Below, piece by piece: positions 45,940 through 58,090 of a DNA stretch of 64,000 bases. The stretch is taken from positions 1,403,501 through 1,467,500 of the forward strand of contig JAFCIZ010000005.1 in assembly GCA_017871115.1 (NCBI GenBank). Direction: 5' to 3'. The position numbers and the translations under genes are program-made. The notes below the pieces were generated by a model. It worked only from the letters and a program-made list of their open reading frames with translations. It did not search any database and had not been told where the DNA came from. Source of the DNA: Cunninghamella blakesleeana. Lineage: Eukaryota; Mucoromycota; Mucoromycetes; Mucorales; Cunninghamellaceae. Positions within the stretch are counted from its first letter, which is position 1, and the number at the start of each line of letters is the position of its first letter.

Positions 45940-47448
45940 ATGGATACTTTAAATTTACGTGGAACCCTCGAAGGTCAGTTTTAAAAACGATAAGTTCATA
46001 ATGATTTACAAATGGATGGATGATAGATGGATGAAATAAAATAAAAAATGATTTTATTATAAAAGTGGATGGATGATAGGCAACAATTTTTTATATAGAT
46101 AATTATACTTATATAAATATATATATATTCATTCAATTAAAATATAATATAAAAAACAGGTCATGGTAACTGGGTCACTGCCATTGCTACTACTGCTGAA
46201 GCTCCTGATATGGTTTTATCTGCCTCTCGTGGTAAGCTTTTTTTAAAAGACATGATAAAATAAAATAAAATAGACAAGTAGAATTACAGCTTATTGTTAA
46301 AAAAATACGACACAATAAAATATATATTTACAACTTTAAAAGGAAAAAAAGCCTTCAATAATAATAATAATAATAAAAAGGATAAAAAGGATAAAAAACA
46401 ACAATAATCGAACGGATATTTTTTATAAGACGATAAAGCAGCAATAATAGCAACTATAAGATATTATAAATATATAAAATAAGGAACGATAAACGAAACT
46501 CAAACACGGCACGAATATAGATAATTAATATGATCAATTCCTTTTTTTTATTTCTTTATTTTTAAAATAAAATAAAAATGATACATATTTATATGAAACC
46601 TAGATAAATCCATTATTGTCTGGCACTTAACTAGAGACGAAGTTAACTATGGTGTTCCCCGTAAGTCCTTAACTGGTCACAATCACTTTGTTGAAGATAT
46701 TGCTATTTCCTCTGATGGTCAATTCGCTTTATCTGCTTCTTGGGATAGCACTCTCCGTCTCTGGGATTTAGCTAACGGTACCACCACCCGTCGTTTTGTT
46801 GGTCACTCTGCTGATGTTTTATCTGTTGCCTTCTCTGCTGATAACCGTCAAATCGTTTCTGGTTCTCGTGATAAATCTATTAAATTATGGAACACTCTCG
46901 GTGAATGCAAATACAACATTACTGAAAATGGTCACTCTGAATGGGTTTCTTGTGTTCGTTTCTCTCCTAACCCTGCTAACCCTGTCATCATTTCCGGTGG
47001 TTGGGATAAGATCGTTAAAGTATGGGATTTAACTAAATTGAAGCTCAAGACTAACTTCATTGGTCATAACGGTTATATCAACACTGTCACTGTTTCTCCT
47101 GATGGTTCTCTCTGTGCCTCTGCTGGTAAAGACGGTATTGTCATGTTATGGGATTTGAATGATTCTAAACACTTGTACTCTCTTGAAGCTGGTGATGTAG
47201 TCAATGCTCTTACATTCTCTCCTAACCGTTACTGGTTATGTGCTGCTACTGCTTCATCTATTAAAGTATGGGATTTGGAAAACAAATCTATTGTTGATGA
47301 ACTCCGCCCTGATTTCACTCAAGGTGCTAAAGGTCGTGCCTTAGCTCCTCAAGCTTTATCTCTTGCTTGGTCCGCTGATGGTTCTACCCTTTTCTCTGGT
47401 TACACTGATAACCTTATCCGTGTCTGGGTTGTTTCTCGTAGTCTTTAA
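45940..47448 (+). CDS. CPC2: RACK1 orthologue, WD40 ribosomal scaffold (Cpc2/Asc1)
   Basis: Three exons (45940-45973, 46160-46231, 46604-47448) give 316 aa, the standard RACK1 length. Seven WD40 blades are visible through GH...WD repeats: [120 protein letters not shown] and the last blade with DNLIRVWVV. The protein sits on the head of the 40S subunit and links translation to kinase signalling. Codon use is strongly restricted (GGT, TCT, GTC, CTC, AAC), unlike neighbouring genes, which marks very high expression. Intron 2 (46232-46603, 372 nt) is by far the largest confident intron of this gene; RACK1 introns host snoRNAs in animals, but I could not identify C/D boxes here. Confidence 0.97.
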
Positions 47449-49347
47449 TTTATCTTTTATCTCTTTTTTTTTGTTATGTTGAAAATCAAATAATAATATA
47501 GTAATAATAATAAAAAAAAATAAAAACACACACACTCACATTCATATTCCATCATCATTTGCTAAAAAAACCAAAGATTCACTATTATTTGTTATTAGTA
47601 TTATTTTTATTAAAAAAAAAGAGTACGTGTATTAGTTTTTTATGTTTAAAAAAATGTATAAAATTCTACACAAAGATAAAAGAAAGGAAATCACAACCCT
47701 TTATATATTCTTATATTTGTGATGCAATTAAAATTATTTTGTATTTAAAAAATAAATTATAATAAATAAAAGACAATCCAAAAAATGATGAAAGGATTTA
47801 ACAAAAAAAAAACAGATGGGTCATCTAAAATGAATAAGAGATAGGTAAATCGAATTGAGAATTATTTATTTATTTATTTCTCCATACAAAGATGATTTTA
47901 AATCATGTAATTTTTTCATATATAATCGTTTAATTTTTTTGTTTAATGACTCATTTATCATATTTTCTTTTTATTCAAATAATTAAAATATATACTCGAG
48001 AAAATTAAAGAAAAGTAATAATCCGTTTATTTTAAATAAAAAAAAGGAAGATTTATTTAATAATAGCAAAAAACAAATTGCTGCTTGAATCCTATTATAC
48101 TTTGGTAAATCAACGTTAGTGGTACATGTGATAGCAAAAGATGTTAAAAGTCTAGGCTACTGGCATTACACCTTTTAACAATTAAATAAATTTTTACTGG
48201 TAGAAATGATAAAAAAAATCAGCGTATGAAAGAATATAATACCAATAATAAAGAGCATCAGTTTGAATTATGAAAGTTTCACAACTTGGTATAAAAAAGA
48301 TATATCACACAGATGAAAAAAACAATACTGTTTTGAATAATAAAATATCAACGCTTTAAATAATAATATCATCACCAGAAGTCATAAAAAACTAAATACA
48401 ATTCAAAATCTTAAAAAAAATAATTCATTTGAATAAATAAAAAATGTAAATATGAAAGAGAGAGTAATAAAAATTAAAGACATTGTCCAATTTTTTTTTT
48501 TTTTTTTTACATTACTTTCTCAATCTTGTAATAATAATTTATTTAATTTATTCAGTACATTATTTAGGTGCTATAAAGTGAATAATAAAAAAAGAATAGG
48601 TTTCCTTTTACATATCCCAAAAAATTCAAAGTATGTGCAGTAAGTCGATTTCATTTATATATTTATTTGAAAAAAGAGATAATGTTGAAAAGGCAATGCT
48701 GATTTTTTGTAAACGGATTGTAAAGCTTTTTTTTTGTTTTTTTTAAATCTATTAATTATACAAAAAATAATCTTATATATTTATGTGTGATCATCAATGT
48801 CATCATTATTTTAGTTTGCGTCGAACCTAATCTTACACTAAGCAATTGCATCTATATATTTCTACTACTTTACAAGTAAACATTAAAATATGTACAGCAT
48901 GTAAGATAATCACTCATTTCCGAAGATTTCTATTTTTCTATTTCTGATTATACAACTAATTATATAAATTTTACTGTCATGTATAATATATTTTTTTATA
49001 GTAGCCATTTATTTTTTAAAATAAAGTATACCTCTTAAAGTGATTAAAAATAAAATTAAGACTGATACAAACATATTCTATTTTATTTTATATGTATACA
49101 TGTGTTTATATTATCTATCTATAACGTTGAAGAATATTGTTAAACAAATATAAATATGTATGTAATTGTAATGTTAATAAATTAAAATAAATAAATAAAT
49201 AATAGTAATAAAAAAGATAGAATAAAAAGTAGCCCTACAGATTATTGGATGAATTGAAAATATTAGACGCCATACACACAATATAAATACATATTATAAA
49301 TATCCTCATTTTATTTACTTTTTTTTTCTTATATATATATATATATA
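47449..49347. other. 1.9-kb convergent intergenic region
   Basis: Lies between the 3' ends of RACK1 (plus) and HIS1 (minus). It is AT-rich with T and A runs; open frames are short and low-complexity (for example 47559-47762 and 48452-48643). A TA microsatellite precedes the HIS1 stop (about 49331-49350). I see no gene or RNA. Confidence 0.5.
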
Positions 49348-50492
49348 TTAGACACGACAATTAGTGAAGCCCATGACCAAAATATCAGTAGCACCGACAT
49401 CAGCTAAAGCATCCATGACTTCCCCAGTATTTTTCTTTTCGATCATAGAAGAAACAGATACCCATCCTTCATGAGAATCAAGAGTGGATACAGTAGGGCC
49501 TTGACGACCGGGTGTAATTTGGGTAGCAGAGATTAAATTCTTACGTTCAATATTATAAGTACATAAAACATATTTAGAAGCTGTAATTACACCTTGGATA
49601 CGTGATGCTAACTTAGTAATTAAGTCTTTATGTGTGGAATTTTTGTTGGAAATTAATACGGATTGTGTTGTCATTAAAGTATGAATATCGTGAAGGCCTG
49701 CAGCACGCATTGTTTCACCAGATTCTATATAAATATAAATATTTTAAAATATTAATAATTAGATACTCCATCTGTATTATTTTATATAATTAAATCATGA
49801 TATATGTTTAAAATAAACAAATAAAAAAAATTACCAACAAGATCAACTATTTGTTTTTAAAAAAAATCAAAATGGAATAGAAGAATCGATTAATACATAA
49901 AAATTAAATCAAGATATAATATCCACTTGTAGCCATTCCTCTTTTTGTTATTATTCTAACTCTTATTCACAATAGATAGTTACTTACTGATACCATCAGC
50001 TAAACCTAATGCACAAGCAGCTTCTACGGAACCAGAGACATAATTGATAGTAGTTTTTGTACCAAATTTGGCGTCCAAAGGTTCAAAGACTTTACGGGCA
50101 AAAGCATCAAAACTAGTAACAATACGTTTTCCACATAGGGAGTCCAAAGTTTGGTATTCACCTTTGATAGGTACTTGAACACATAAACGACATTTCCCAA
50201 ATCCTAATTCCATGATTTCGCTTACTTTTTCCTTAACTTCATTTTCTTCTACCATATCTTGTCCTGTAATACCTAAATCTACGTTACCTTCAGCAACATA
50301 TTTAGGAATATCAGCGGCTGGTAAAAAGATTAAAGCGACTGGTAAATTGGTACTTAAAGCTATATCTTGACGTGACCGACGATTAAAATGAATATCTGAA
50401 CCTTGTAAAAGTTGTAAACATTGTTCATAAAGTCTTCCTTTCTTTGGAACAGCAAATAATAATCTATTATCAAGATCTTTAACAAAATCCAT
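49348..50492 (-). CDS. HIS1: ATP phosphoribosyltransferase, first step of histidine biosynthesis
   Basis: Three minus-strand exons, 50492-49988, a 12-nt micro-exon 49846-49835, and 49724-49348, give 297 aa. The enzyme condenses ATP with PRPP and is feedback-inhibited by histidine; it is cytosolic in fungi. Recognised segments are LLFAVPKKGRLYEQ, VDLGITGQDMVEE, LGFGKCRLCVQVP, KRIVTSFDAFARKVF and, over the splice junctions, the PRPP-loop region GLADGIIDLVESGETMRAAGL. Without the micro-exon (IDLV) the core of this conserved loop would be missing and the alignment would break, so its inclusion is well supported although it was found only by inspection. The long-form C-terminal regulatory domain is present (VITASKYVLCTYNIERKNL, ITPGRQGPTVSTLD, SVSSMIEKKNTGEVMDAL, VGATDILVMGFTNCRV), so allosteric control by histidine is expected. 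Confidence 0.95.
49835..49846 (-). other. HIS1: 12-nt micro-exon of HIS1
   Basis: On the minus strand the sequence reads AAATAG|TTGATCTTGTTG|GTAATT: acceptor, twelve bases, donor. It supplies the codons that complete IDLV of the conserved GI(V/I)DLVESGETM segment and preserves the phase of both flanking exons. Confidence 0.88.
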
Positions 50493-50691
50493 TTTTATTT
50501 TATTCTATAGAGTTGGTTTAAATAAACAGTTAAAAAAAAAAAAAAAAAGAAAGAAAGAGAAAGAAAAAAAAAATAGCTTTAATTTTTTTTTATCAAAAAA
50601 AAAAAATCGGTATTTTAATTTGACAGGTATTTTTTTTTACATATTTACATAGAATGAAAAGATTATCTATTATGAATATTATATCAATAAA

Positions 50692-51147
50692 TTAATTAAT
50701 TTTTTTTTCATCAGCACCTAATACGCGCATAGTCGTTTCAAACATAAATACAGCCGCTGCATTCGTAGGGAAGGCACGAAGGAAAGAAGGAAGAAATCCT
50801 ATATTAAAAAAAAAGAATGAAGTAAATAAAAATATTACAATAGATTAAAATCACCGCTTAATCTACCCGATTTTTCCTTTTCAAAATTTTTTTAAATAAA
50901 AACAAACAATTAATAATTAACTTACCTCGATAAAACCCTCTTACACCAGATGTATTATACACATGTTTCATCACAGAAGTGGCCGTTGGATATTGACGAG
51001 GAATCACATCAGGTTGTGACATATATGTGTTTTTAACCAAATCTATTTTTTTTTATTTGTGATTATTATTATTATTAAAAAAAAAGTGAGTCATTTAGTA
51101 TATTGATTTAACCAGTCATATTCATTGATTCATGCCATACTGTCCTT

Positions 51148-51185
<38 letters not shown>

Positions 51186-52379
51186 TACCAGATGGGAATG
51201 CACCAGCCCAAAAAATTGTAGCACTTAATCCACCAGAAATAAAAGTAACTGCACCCTCAGATAATTGACGCTTCCTTAATTCAGTTGTAAATATCTATGA
51301 ATACATAAAAAAATTAATATTTATAAAAACCATTGCCCATATTTTTATTATAATTTATCCAACGAATTATAGAAATGTATGTTCTTTTCTTTTTTTTTAT
51401 AAAAAAATTTGGACTATTGTTATTTATTACTACTTATAACTACTTACATCATAAGATCCCCAAAACACAAAAAACCAACTTCGGAAGGCCATTGTTGGTA
51501 ATAATCCCGTCCATAAACCTTGAATACCATTATTTCTAACTACTTGACGAATGCAATCAATAGGACCAGAATATACTTTTGTTGCTGCATCATATTGTAC
51601 CTGTAATCTAGCTTTGATTTGTTCTACTGGTGTGGCTACAAATGATACCGTTAATCCTCCCGCTAACCCGGCTATACCATGTTGAAAAGGTGTTAGTTTT
51701 TCATCACCATTCCATTTTTGTTGTAAAATTCGAACATTATGCAGAGTACCCAACCTGTTTTTTTTGAAAAAATAAAATAAAATTCCACATTACAAAATAT
51801 AAACGCATAGATTAATATTCTCTCCACTCTCCTTTTCTTTTATTTATTTTATTTTTTCTTAAACTAAACTTACATAATACTATCCATAAACATCCAGCCT
51901 ACCAAAGGAGGAGTAGCTCCTTTATATAAAGCAAATGGCCCTTCTTTTCGTATTGTTTTGATTAAACAATCTAAAGGCCCTCTAAAACGACCATCTGTAG
52001 CTGAAGTAGTTTGTAGTCGAATTTTAACCGTGTCTAATAAAATAAAATGATTTATATAAGGATGAATTATATAATATATATATATATATCTAATTTTATG
52101 TTATATTGATATATATTGTATTATTATACATTGTTTTTTTTTTATTTGTTAATTACCAAAAGGATGACCAACAGCTAGCTTTGTTATACCAGACATCATA
52201 CCTGCAGCAAAACCGCGTATACGATTATATACTGATCCATCTTGTAAGTTATGATCTACTTTTTGAGCAGCTGAAACTAAGGAATACAACATAATCCATA
52301 TTAATTTATTTTAGATAGATATAAACTATGGCTTTTTACTATTAATTTTTATTTTAAACATACCTTTTTGTTTTTCCAT
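50692..52379 (-). CDS. Mitochondrial carrier of the carnitine/ornithine-like subgroup
   Basis: Seven minus-strand exons (52379-52364, 52276-52157, 52033-51874, 51754-51448, 51294-51189, 51042-50926, 50798-50692) give 310 aa. Repeat I has GHPFDTVKIRLQT (Asp restored across intron 2) with FRGPLDCLIKTIRKEGPFALYKG; repeat II has ATPVEQIKARLQVQ with YSGPIDCIRQVVRNNGIQGLWTG; repeat III has FPSDLVKNTYMSQ with YPTATSVMKHVYNTSGVRGFYRG and then FLRAFPTNAAAVFMFE. The repeat-II Glu-Gln-Ile-Lys and the RAFP(T/A)NAA ending are usual in carnitine/acylcarnitine, ornithine and Ymc-type carriers. Repeat III has Asn-Thr instead of the expected Arg in PxDxxKxR, an unusual replacement, so the transported solute is left open. 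The first exon codes only five complete residues (MEKQK), a tiny but phase-consistent start. Confidence 0.85.
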
Positions 52380-52695
52380 GAATTAATAACCAAGGCAATA
52401 GCTGTATTATTATTATTTTAACTATTAAGAGGGTATAAAAAAGAGAAGAGAAAAAAAGAAAGAAAGCGAGAAAGTAAGTTTTGCAGAATTAAGAAAAAAA
52501 AGGTTCAGTGGTTTTTTGTCCAATAAAAATAAAAACTGGGTTTGAATTAATGAGTCAAGTAAAAAAAATGATCACTGGAGGAGCTTTGAACTTTTTTTAT
52601 TTTCATAAATTTAGTTTATCTAATCTTTTATGATTTGAGTTTGACTTTTTTTTTGATAGTATAAAGTATGTATAATTGTATTATCAATCTATATA

Positions 52696-52735
<40 letters not shown>

Positions 52736-53107
52736 CGTGTATACTGGTTATATATATATTGATAATATAATATTATAAATAATTATTATATATCATCTAT
52801 ACTATATATATAAAATTTAAAGCTTAAGAAAAGTGTATGCATTGTTACACAAATTTCCAAATTTGTCAACTTAAATGGAGGTTCATGGTTGGTTAAATTT
52901 TTTATATGAGGAAAAAGACTTTTTATTATTATTATTCTTTCTCTATTTCTTATTTTTTCACACACATTTTTTTTGGAATATTATTTCTCTCTCTCTCTTT
53001 TTTTTTTTCCTTTCCCCCACTCTTTATTTTAATTTGTTATTCATTATTTACCATTTATTATTTATTACCATTTATTTATTTACTACTATTTTTTTTATTG
53101 ATTGATC
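52380..53107. promoter_or_regulatory. Divergent intergenic region with TA microsatellite and pyrimidine tract
   Basis: Between the minus-strand carrier and the plus-strand ERT1-like gene. A TA repeat spans about 52699-52732. Just before the ERT1-like ATG there is a CT-rich stretch (about 52985-53030, CTCTCTCTCTC then TTTTCCTTTCCCCCACTC) that probably marks the promoter or 5' untranslated region. Short overlapping frames in this tract are composition artefacts. Confidence 0.45.
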
Positions 53108-55555
53108 ATGTCACATAGTGCAACCACTTCAGCAAGTACTTTATCAGATTTAAATTTTGGTAACTTTTTTAGTTTTGACCAATTAAATAATCAAGATTTT
53201 GGAAATAAAAGAAAAAGAACTGATACAGCTTGTGTTCATTGTCAAAAGGTAAGAATGAAAGAGGAATAATTTATATATATATATAAATTATGATTGTTAT
53301 TAGTAGTAGTAGTAATATAGTTTCTATCTTGACTAATTTCTCACCTTTTTTTTCTTTAAAATTGTTTTTAGGCACAACTTACTTGTGATGGATGTAAAAA
53401 TTAAATAAATAATAACAATAACAATAATAAGACATATATATATTTATTTACGAAAGGTGAAACTTATTAATATTCTATATTTGTATTCTATTTTTGTTTT
53501 TATTTATTTATAATAGCAAGGCCTTGTCAAGGATGTATTAAAAGGGACTTGGCTACTACTTGTGCTGATATGCCTCAAAATAAAAGAGATAAACAGGAGA
53601 CTTATGAAGAATGTAAGTAAATTCTTTTATTATTATTATCACTACTAGTATTATAATTATAATCATTATCTTTATTTTAATATCTCAATATTTTATTTTT
53701 ATTATATGCTATTACAGTTGCTCCATCAACACCTTATCCACAAGAAGAAACTATAAGTAAATATATATATATACATATATTGAGATATTTTATAAAAATT
53801 GATGCTTTATTTTTTTAATCATATTACTATTATTACTATTACTTATTCATTATTATTTTTATAATAGGTACCAATTTTTTGGATACAAATCAATTATTAA
53901 ATTTTTCCCTTGCTGATCTTGGGTTTGGATCAGAAACAGCAGGACTGGAATATGGAATTATTGGAAATATGCTACAAACCCCGTTAGATTTAATATCAAC
54001 AACAACAAATACTTCTACTATTACATCTACAGCACCTATTATCAGTCATACTAATAATAATAATAATAATAATAATACAACTACTAATACTAATACTAAC
54101 ACTACAAATAATAATAATAATATTTTAACACCAAGCATGAGCTCAACAGCATCTATATCATCACCAGCCCCATTAACAACAACCCCTTTAACAGCAACTC
54201 CATTAACAACATCAGTTACTACACCTTCATCTTCTTCGTCTTCTAAAATAGAATCCTTAACATCAATGCCATATAATCAAACATCTACACCTTTTCAATT
54301 ATCAACAAATGGTTTATATTCTTATTCATCACCTACAACATCATCGGCTAATACCATGTTATTAAATCAACAACAGCAAAATTTAATAAAAAGGCAACAG
54401 CAACAACAACAACAGCATTCACCATCATCATCTTTATCTCCTACATCATCATCTACAAAATTAACTACAACAGCACTAGTTAATACAAATGGACATAAAA
54501 GAGATAGTGTGGCTTCAACAACAAGTACAAATAGTAGTCGTAGAAAAGGCAGTAATGGAAATACCCCTGAACAAGTTTATACAAGTGTTAAAAGACCATT
54601 TAATTATGCTGAAGGATTTCATTATTTAATTCAATACGTAAAACAAAGGTAAAAATAAATTAATGAAAAAAAAGGCTTTGGAAATAAATAATAATGTTTA
54701 TCAAGTTGACTATTTATTCATTTATTAATACTATTATTATTATAACTGTTATTCTAGAATGAGTAGAGAAGATTTAATGCGAATTAGCCGCGCATTAGCC
54801 TTAATTCGACCTTCCTTTTTAAGTTTAATCATGAATTTAACAGAAGAAGATTTGGTATTTATGGAAAAATGTATTCAAAGAACTTTATTGGAATATGAAA
54901 AGTTGATTAGTTTTTCTGGTACTCCTACAGTGGTATGGCGAAGAACTGGTGAAGTATGTTTGGCTGGGAAAGAATTTTCTTTATTAACACAATGGACAAA
55001 AGATGCTTTATTAGGGAAAAAAACCTATATTTATGAGGTAAGTAGGAAAATAATGATAATGATAATAACCCATGAGAAAAATAGAAAAATTGATATAGAA
55101 ATAAATATAGACAATAGAAAATTAATTACTCTATATTATTTTTTTATATTATATTTATATAAAAATAGTTAATGGATGATCAATCAGCAGTAGAGTATTG
55201 GGAACATTTTTCAACTTATGCCTTTGATAATACAGATAAAGCTTGTATTCATTCTTGTATTCTTCGAACACCTCAACAGCGGCCTGGTAATAACGATATA
55301 TATATATATACAATTATATTTATTTGTTAATATTAACATTATTGTTGTTCTTTTATTATTATTAGTGCCTTGTACCTTCTGCTTTACTATAAAAAGAGAT
55401 ATTTTTGATTTACCAAGTGTTATTATTGGAAATGTAAGTTATTAAAAAAAAAAAGAAAGGAAAGAAAAAAAGAGAAAAAGGAACATATATACTAAAATGC
55501 TACTTTTTTTGTTATTATTGTTTAAATGTACTAGTTTTTACCCATTCTTAGTTAA
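53108..55555 (+). CDS. ERT1: Zn2Cys6 + PAS transcription factor, gluconeogenesis activator type (ERT1/AcuK)
   Basis: Nine exons (53108-53248, a 22-nt exon 53372-53393, 53517-53612, 53718-53756, 53868-54648, 54758-55037, 55169-55286, 55366-55433, 55535-55555) give 521 aa. The Zn2Cys6 finger is assembled from three exons: ACVHCQK, AQLTCDG, SRPCQGCIKRDLATTC, giving CX2CX6CX5CX2CX8C. A long Ser/Thr/Asn/Gln-rich linker follows (exon 5). The C-terminal half is PAS-like: MSREDLMRISRALALIRPSF, EEDLVFMEKCIQRTLLEYEK, SGTPTVVWRRTGEVCLAGKE, LTQWTKDALLGKKTYIYE, and an end segment VIIGNFLPILS. This finger plus PAS plus GNFLP ending is the ERT1/AcuK/AcuM plan; those factors switch on PEP carboxykinase and fructose-1,6-bisphosphatase on non-fermentable carbon. 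The last exon codes only six residues and a stop, but restores the conserved C-terminus. Paralogues exist, so the exact orthologue is uncertain. Confidence 0.9.
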
Positions 55556-57226
55556 CAACATTAAATCTTATATAATTTATACATGAACTTCATACTATCT
55601 TTATATTATATATCATTATTTTTACAAATATCCCTTTCTTTAGTTATATATTTATATAAATCTTCGGCTGTAACTTTTTTTTTTATATTTATGTTATTTT
55701 TATTTTATTGCATGATATCTACCAAACCTCCTCTATATTATATTTGAATTATAAAACTATATTTTCTTTTTTGACAAATAAATAAATATTTATATATATT
55801 TATTTGTATTTATTTAATTTAGACATGAATATAAAATTCATGCTTGAAAAACAAAATAAAATGAAATATGGTTAATGTAGTACATAAAAAAAATAGGTAA
55901 AGCTTAAAAAGAAATATGGTTTTTTTTTAATATATATATATATATATATAATAACACACAGACCTAAAATCATAATGAGTATACTTGTTTTTGTTGCTTG
56001 CTTTTTTATAAAAAAAAAAAAAAAGATCACAAGAAATAAATAATCAAGATGATAGATCATCTTTTTTTTTTTTCTAAATATAACAGCCTATGTTATAATG
56101 TACATACGTAAGTATATTTTAATAATAATAATAAAAATGTAAAGATACTTATAACTATAAATACAAACCACCTAAAAGATAAATAAATAATAATGTAAAA
56201 TTTATATGCAAGTGCATCAAATATTATTGTTCTTTTCAATGTATTTATTTCTTTGAAACATATAAATAGTTCAACTTGTACCTGAATTTGGGAAGATTTC
56301 CTTATTTGGATGGTACTAGACAGCTACGTAAAAAATAAAATAATAAAAAAGGACGTTTTGGATAATGAGGATGAAAAAATAAAAAAAATAGTTAATTGCT
56401 TTTTTTTTTCTTCTTATTTCTTATTTTGTATAATGAACATGTTTTTTTCATAAATATAGTAAGAATTCATTTAAAATACAGTTTATATACGTAAAACTTT
56501 GATAAAGAAGAGTATATGTATTTTTTTTAAAAAAAAAATAAATTACAATCAAGTATTGCATGATGATATCATCTTCTCATACAATAATTAGAATAAATAA
56601 ATAAAAATTCAAGTTTTTTATAAAAAAGAAGGTGTACATAGAATGGGGTTCATATATATATATATATAAATGAATATATAGAAAGCCACTTTATTTTGAT
56701 TTTAGGGAGTAAAAAGTAAATAAATAAATAAACAAATAGTGGAGTAGATGATTATTATTATTGTACAACAAAAAAAAGGTGGTTTAAACAATTTTTGCAA
56801 ATCAATTAGTTAATAATAATAATAATAAAATTGCCCACGAGTATATGAATCGTTACGATATAAAAAAAATAGCTATATAAAAAGTCTTAATTTAATAAAA
56901 GTGTTGTATTACTTTCATTTATTAAAATATAATAAAATCAATCATAATAATAATAATAACCATAATAAAAGGTTTATTGTTTGTTCTATTTAATAAGTTT
57001 ATTTAAAGTTACAAAAATGATAAAATATACATAAAAATGCTTACAATATATAAGTATATATAAATACATATAAAATCTAAAAAAAAGAGAGGATATAAGT
57101 GAAAATGATGATGATGTGTATAGGTATCTGAGTATAAAAAAATATATATCTAAATGAATGTGTATAAATGTATGTGTATGTGTATCTGTATACATAATAT
57201 AAATAAATAAAATGAGTATAATAACA

Positions 57227-57261
<35 letters not shown>

Positions 57262-57271
57262 ACGAGAGAAA
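55556..57271. other. 1.7-kb convergent intergenic region
   Basis: Between the 3' ends of the ERT1-like gene and the RGS gene. AT-rich, with TA repeats (about 55930-55952 and 56653-56668), A/T homopolymers and an AAT run just after the RGS stop codon (about 57237-57261). No gene, RNA or conserved segment is visible. Confidence 0.5.
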
Positions 57272-58090
57272 TTATTTTTTTCTATGAGAAGATTTCAAAG
57301 TAATATTAACGAAAGAAGCTTTTACTCTTTTTAATAAAGATTGTTGGCGTAGACCCAATTTTTGTTGATGATGATGGAATTTGTTTTTTTCTAAAATCAA
57401 ACCAGAAGGTAAAAAGTTATCATTAATGGATCGAAAGGAGCTAATACTAGCCCTTGGTGTTAAAGAAGAAGGTGTTGTAGTAGATAACTGATAATGATCA
57501 TTCCAACCACAAGGAGATGATAAAGAGGACACCATGGCCATAGAATAGTTTGTATTATAAGAGGTAGTGGTGGCTGTAGTAGCAATAGGAGAAGAAGGAA
57601 GTTGAGATGACGAAGAAGGTGAAGTAGACAAAGGTGAAGAAGGAGACGAAGAAGCAGTAGAAGGAGGAGGGCTAGGTAATAAAGAAGGATCCCATTCACT
57701 TAACCAAGGGATAAAACTATTAGCTCTCATTAATTCAAAAACGGCTTGAGAAGCTGGGAAGAATATCGATGGATGATAAGTTTGTTTTTCAAATACAAGT
57801 GTCAATATATCCACTCTCATTTCACATGGAATATTGATTTCTTTATTGGAATTAGGTTGGATATATGTATAAATAATATTTAAACATTGATGAATTATAT
57901 CTTTAGACGGTTGCTGTTGTTGTTGTTGTTGATAACATATTTCTTCTTGTTTATAATCATTTTTATATTGTTCTACAGCAATCCAAAATAATAAGTTTTC
58001 AATACAGTATTGTTGTTGTAAATAATCGGAAAAGGCTTGAAATGATAATGTAGTAGTATCTTTTAATAATTCTTCAAGTGTTAATATCAT
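57272..58090 (-). CDS. Regulator of G-protein signalling (RGS-domain protein)
   Basis: Single-exon minus-strand gene, 272 aa, starting at ATG 58090. The RGS domain occupies about residues 1-135: LEELLKDTTTLSFQAFSDYL, QQYCIENLLFWIAVEQYK, a short poly-Gln insert, then IIHQCLNIIYTYIQPNSNKE, INIPCEMR and FFPASQAVFELMRANSFIPW. RGS proteins accelerate GTP hydrolysis by G-alpha subunits and so end receptor signalling at the plasma membrane. The remaining half is a Ser/Pro/Thr-rich region and a basic C-terminus (LLKRVKASFVNITLKSSHRKK) that might bind membranes or nucleic acid. Absence of introns is unusual here but the codon use matches neighbours. The gene lies beside the cAMP phosphodiesterase on the same strand. 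Confidence 0.9.
   Translation of the reverse strand: MILTLEELLKDTTTLSFQAFSDYLQQQYCIENLLFWIAVEQYKNDYKQEEICYQQQQQQQPSKDIIHQCLNIIYTYIQPNSNKEINIPCEMRVDILTLVFEKQTYHPSIFFPASQAVFELMRANSFIPWLSEWDPSLLPSPPPSTASSSPSSPLSTSPSSSSQLPSSPIATTATTTSYNTNYSMAMVSSLSSPCGWNDHYQLSTTTPSSLTPRASISSFRSINDNFLPSGLILEKNKFHHHQQKLGLRQQSLLKRVKASFVNITLKSSHRKK

Noticed and set aside
52690..52735. Long TA tract as a possible origin or centromere element
   Set aside because: TA microsatellites of this kind recur throughout the window, mostly in introns and spacers, so nothing marks this one.
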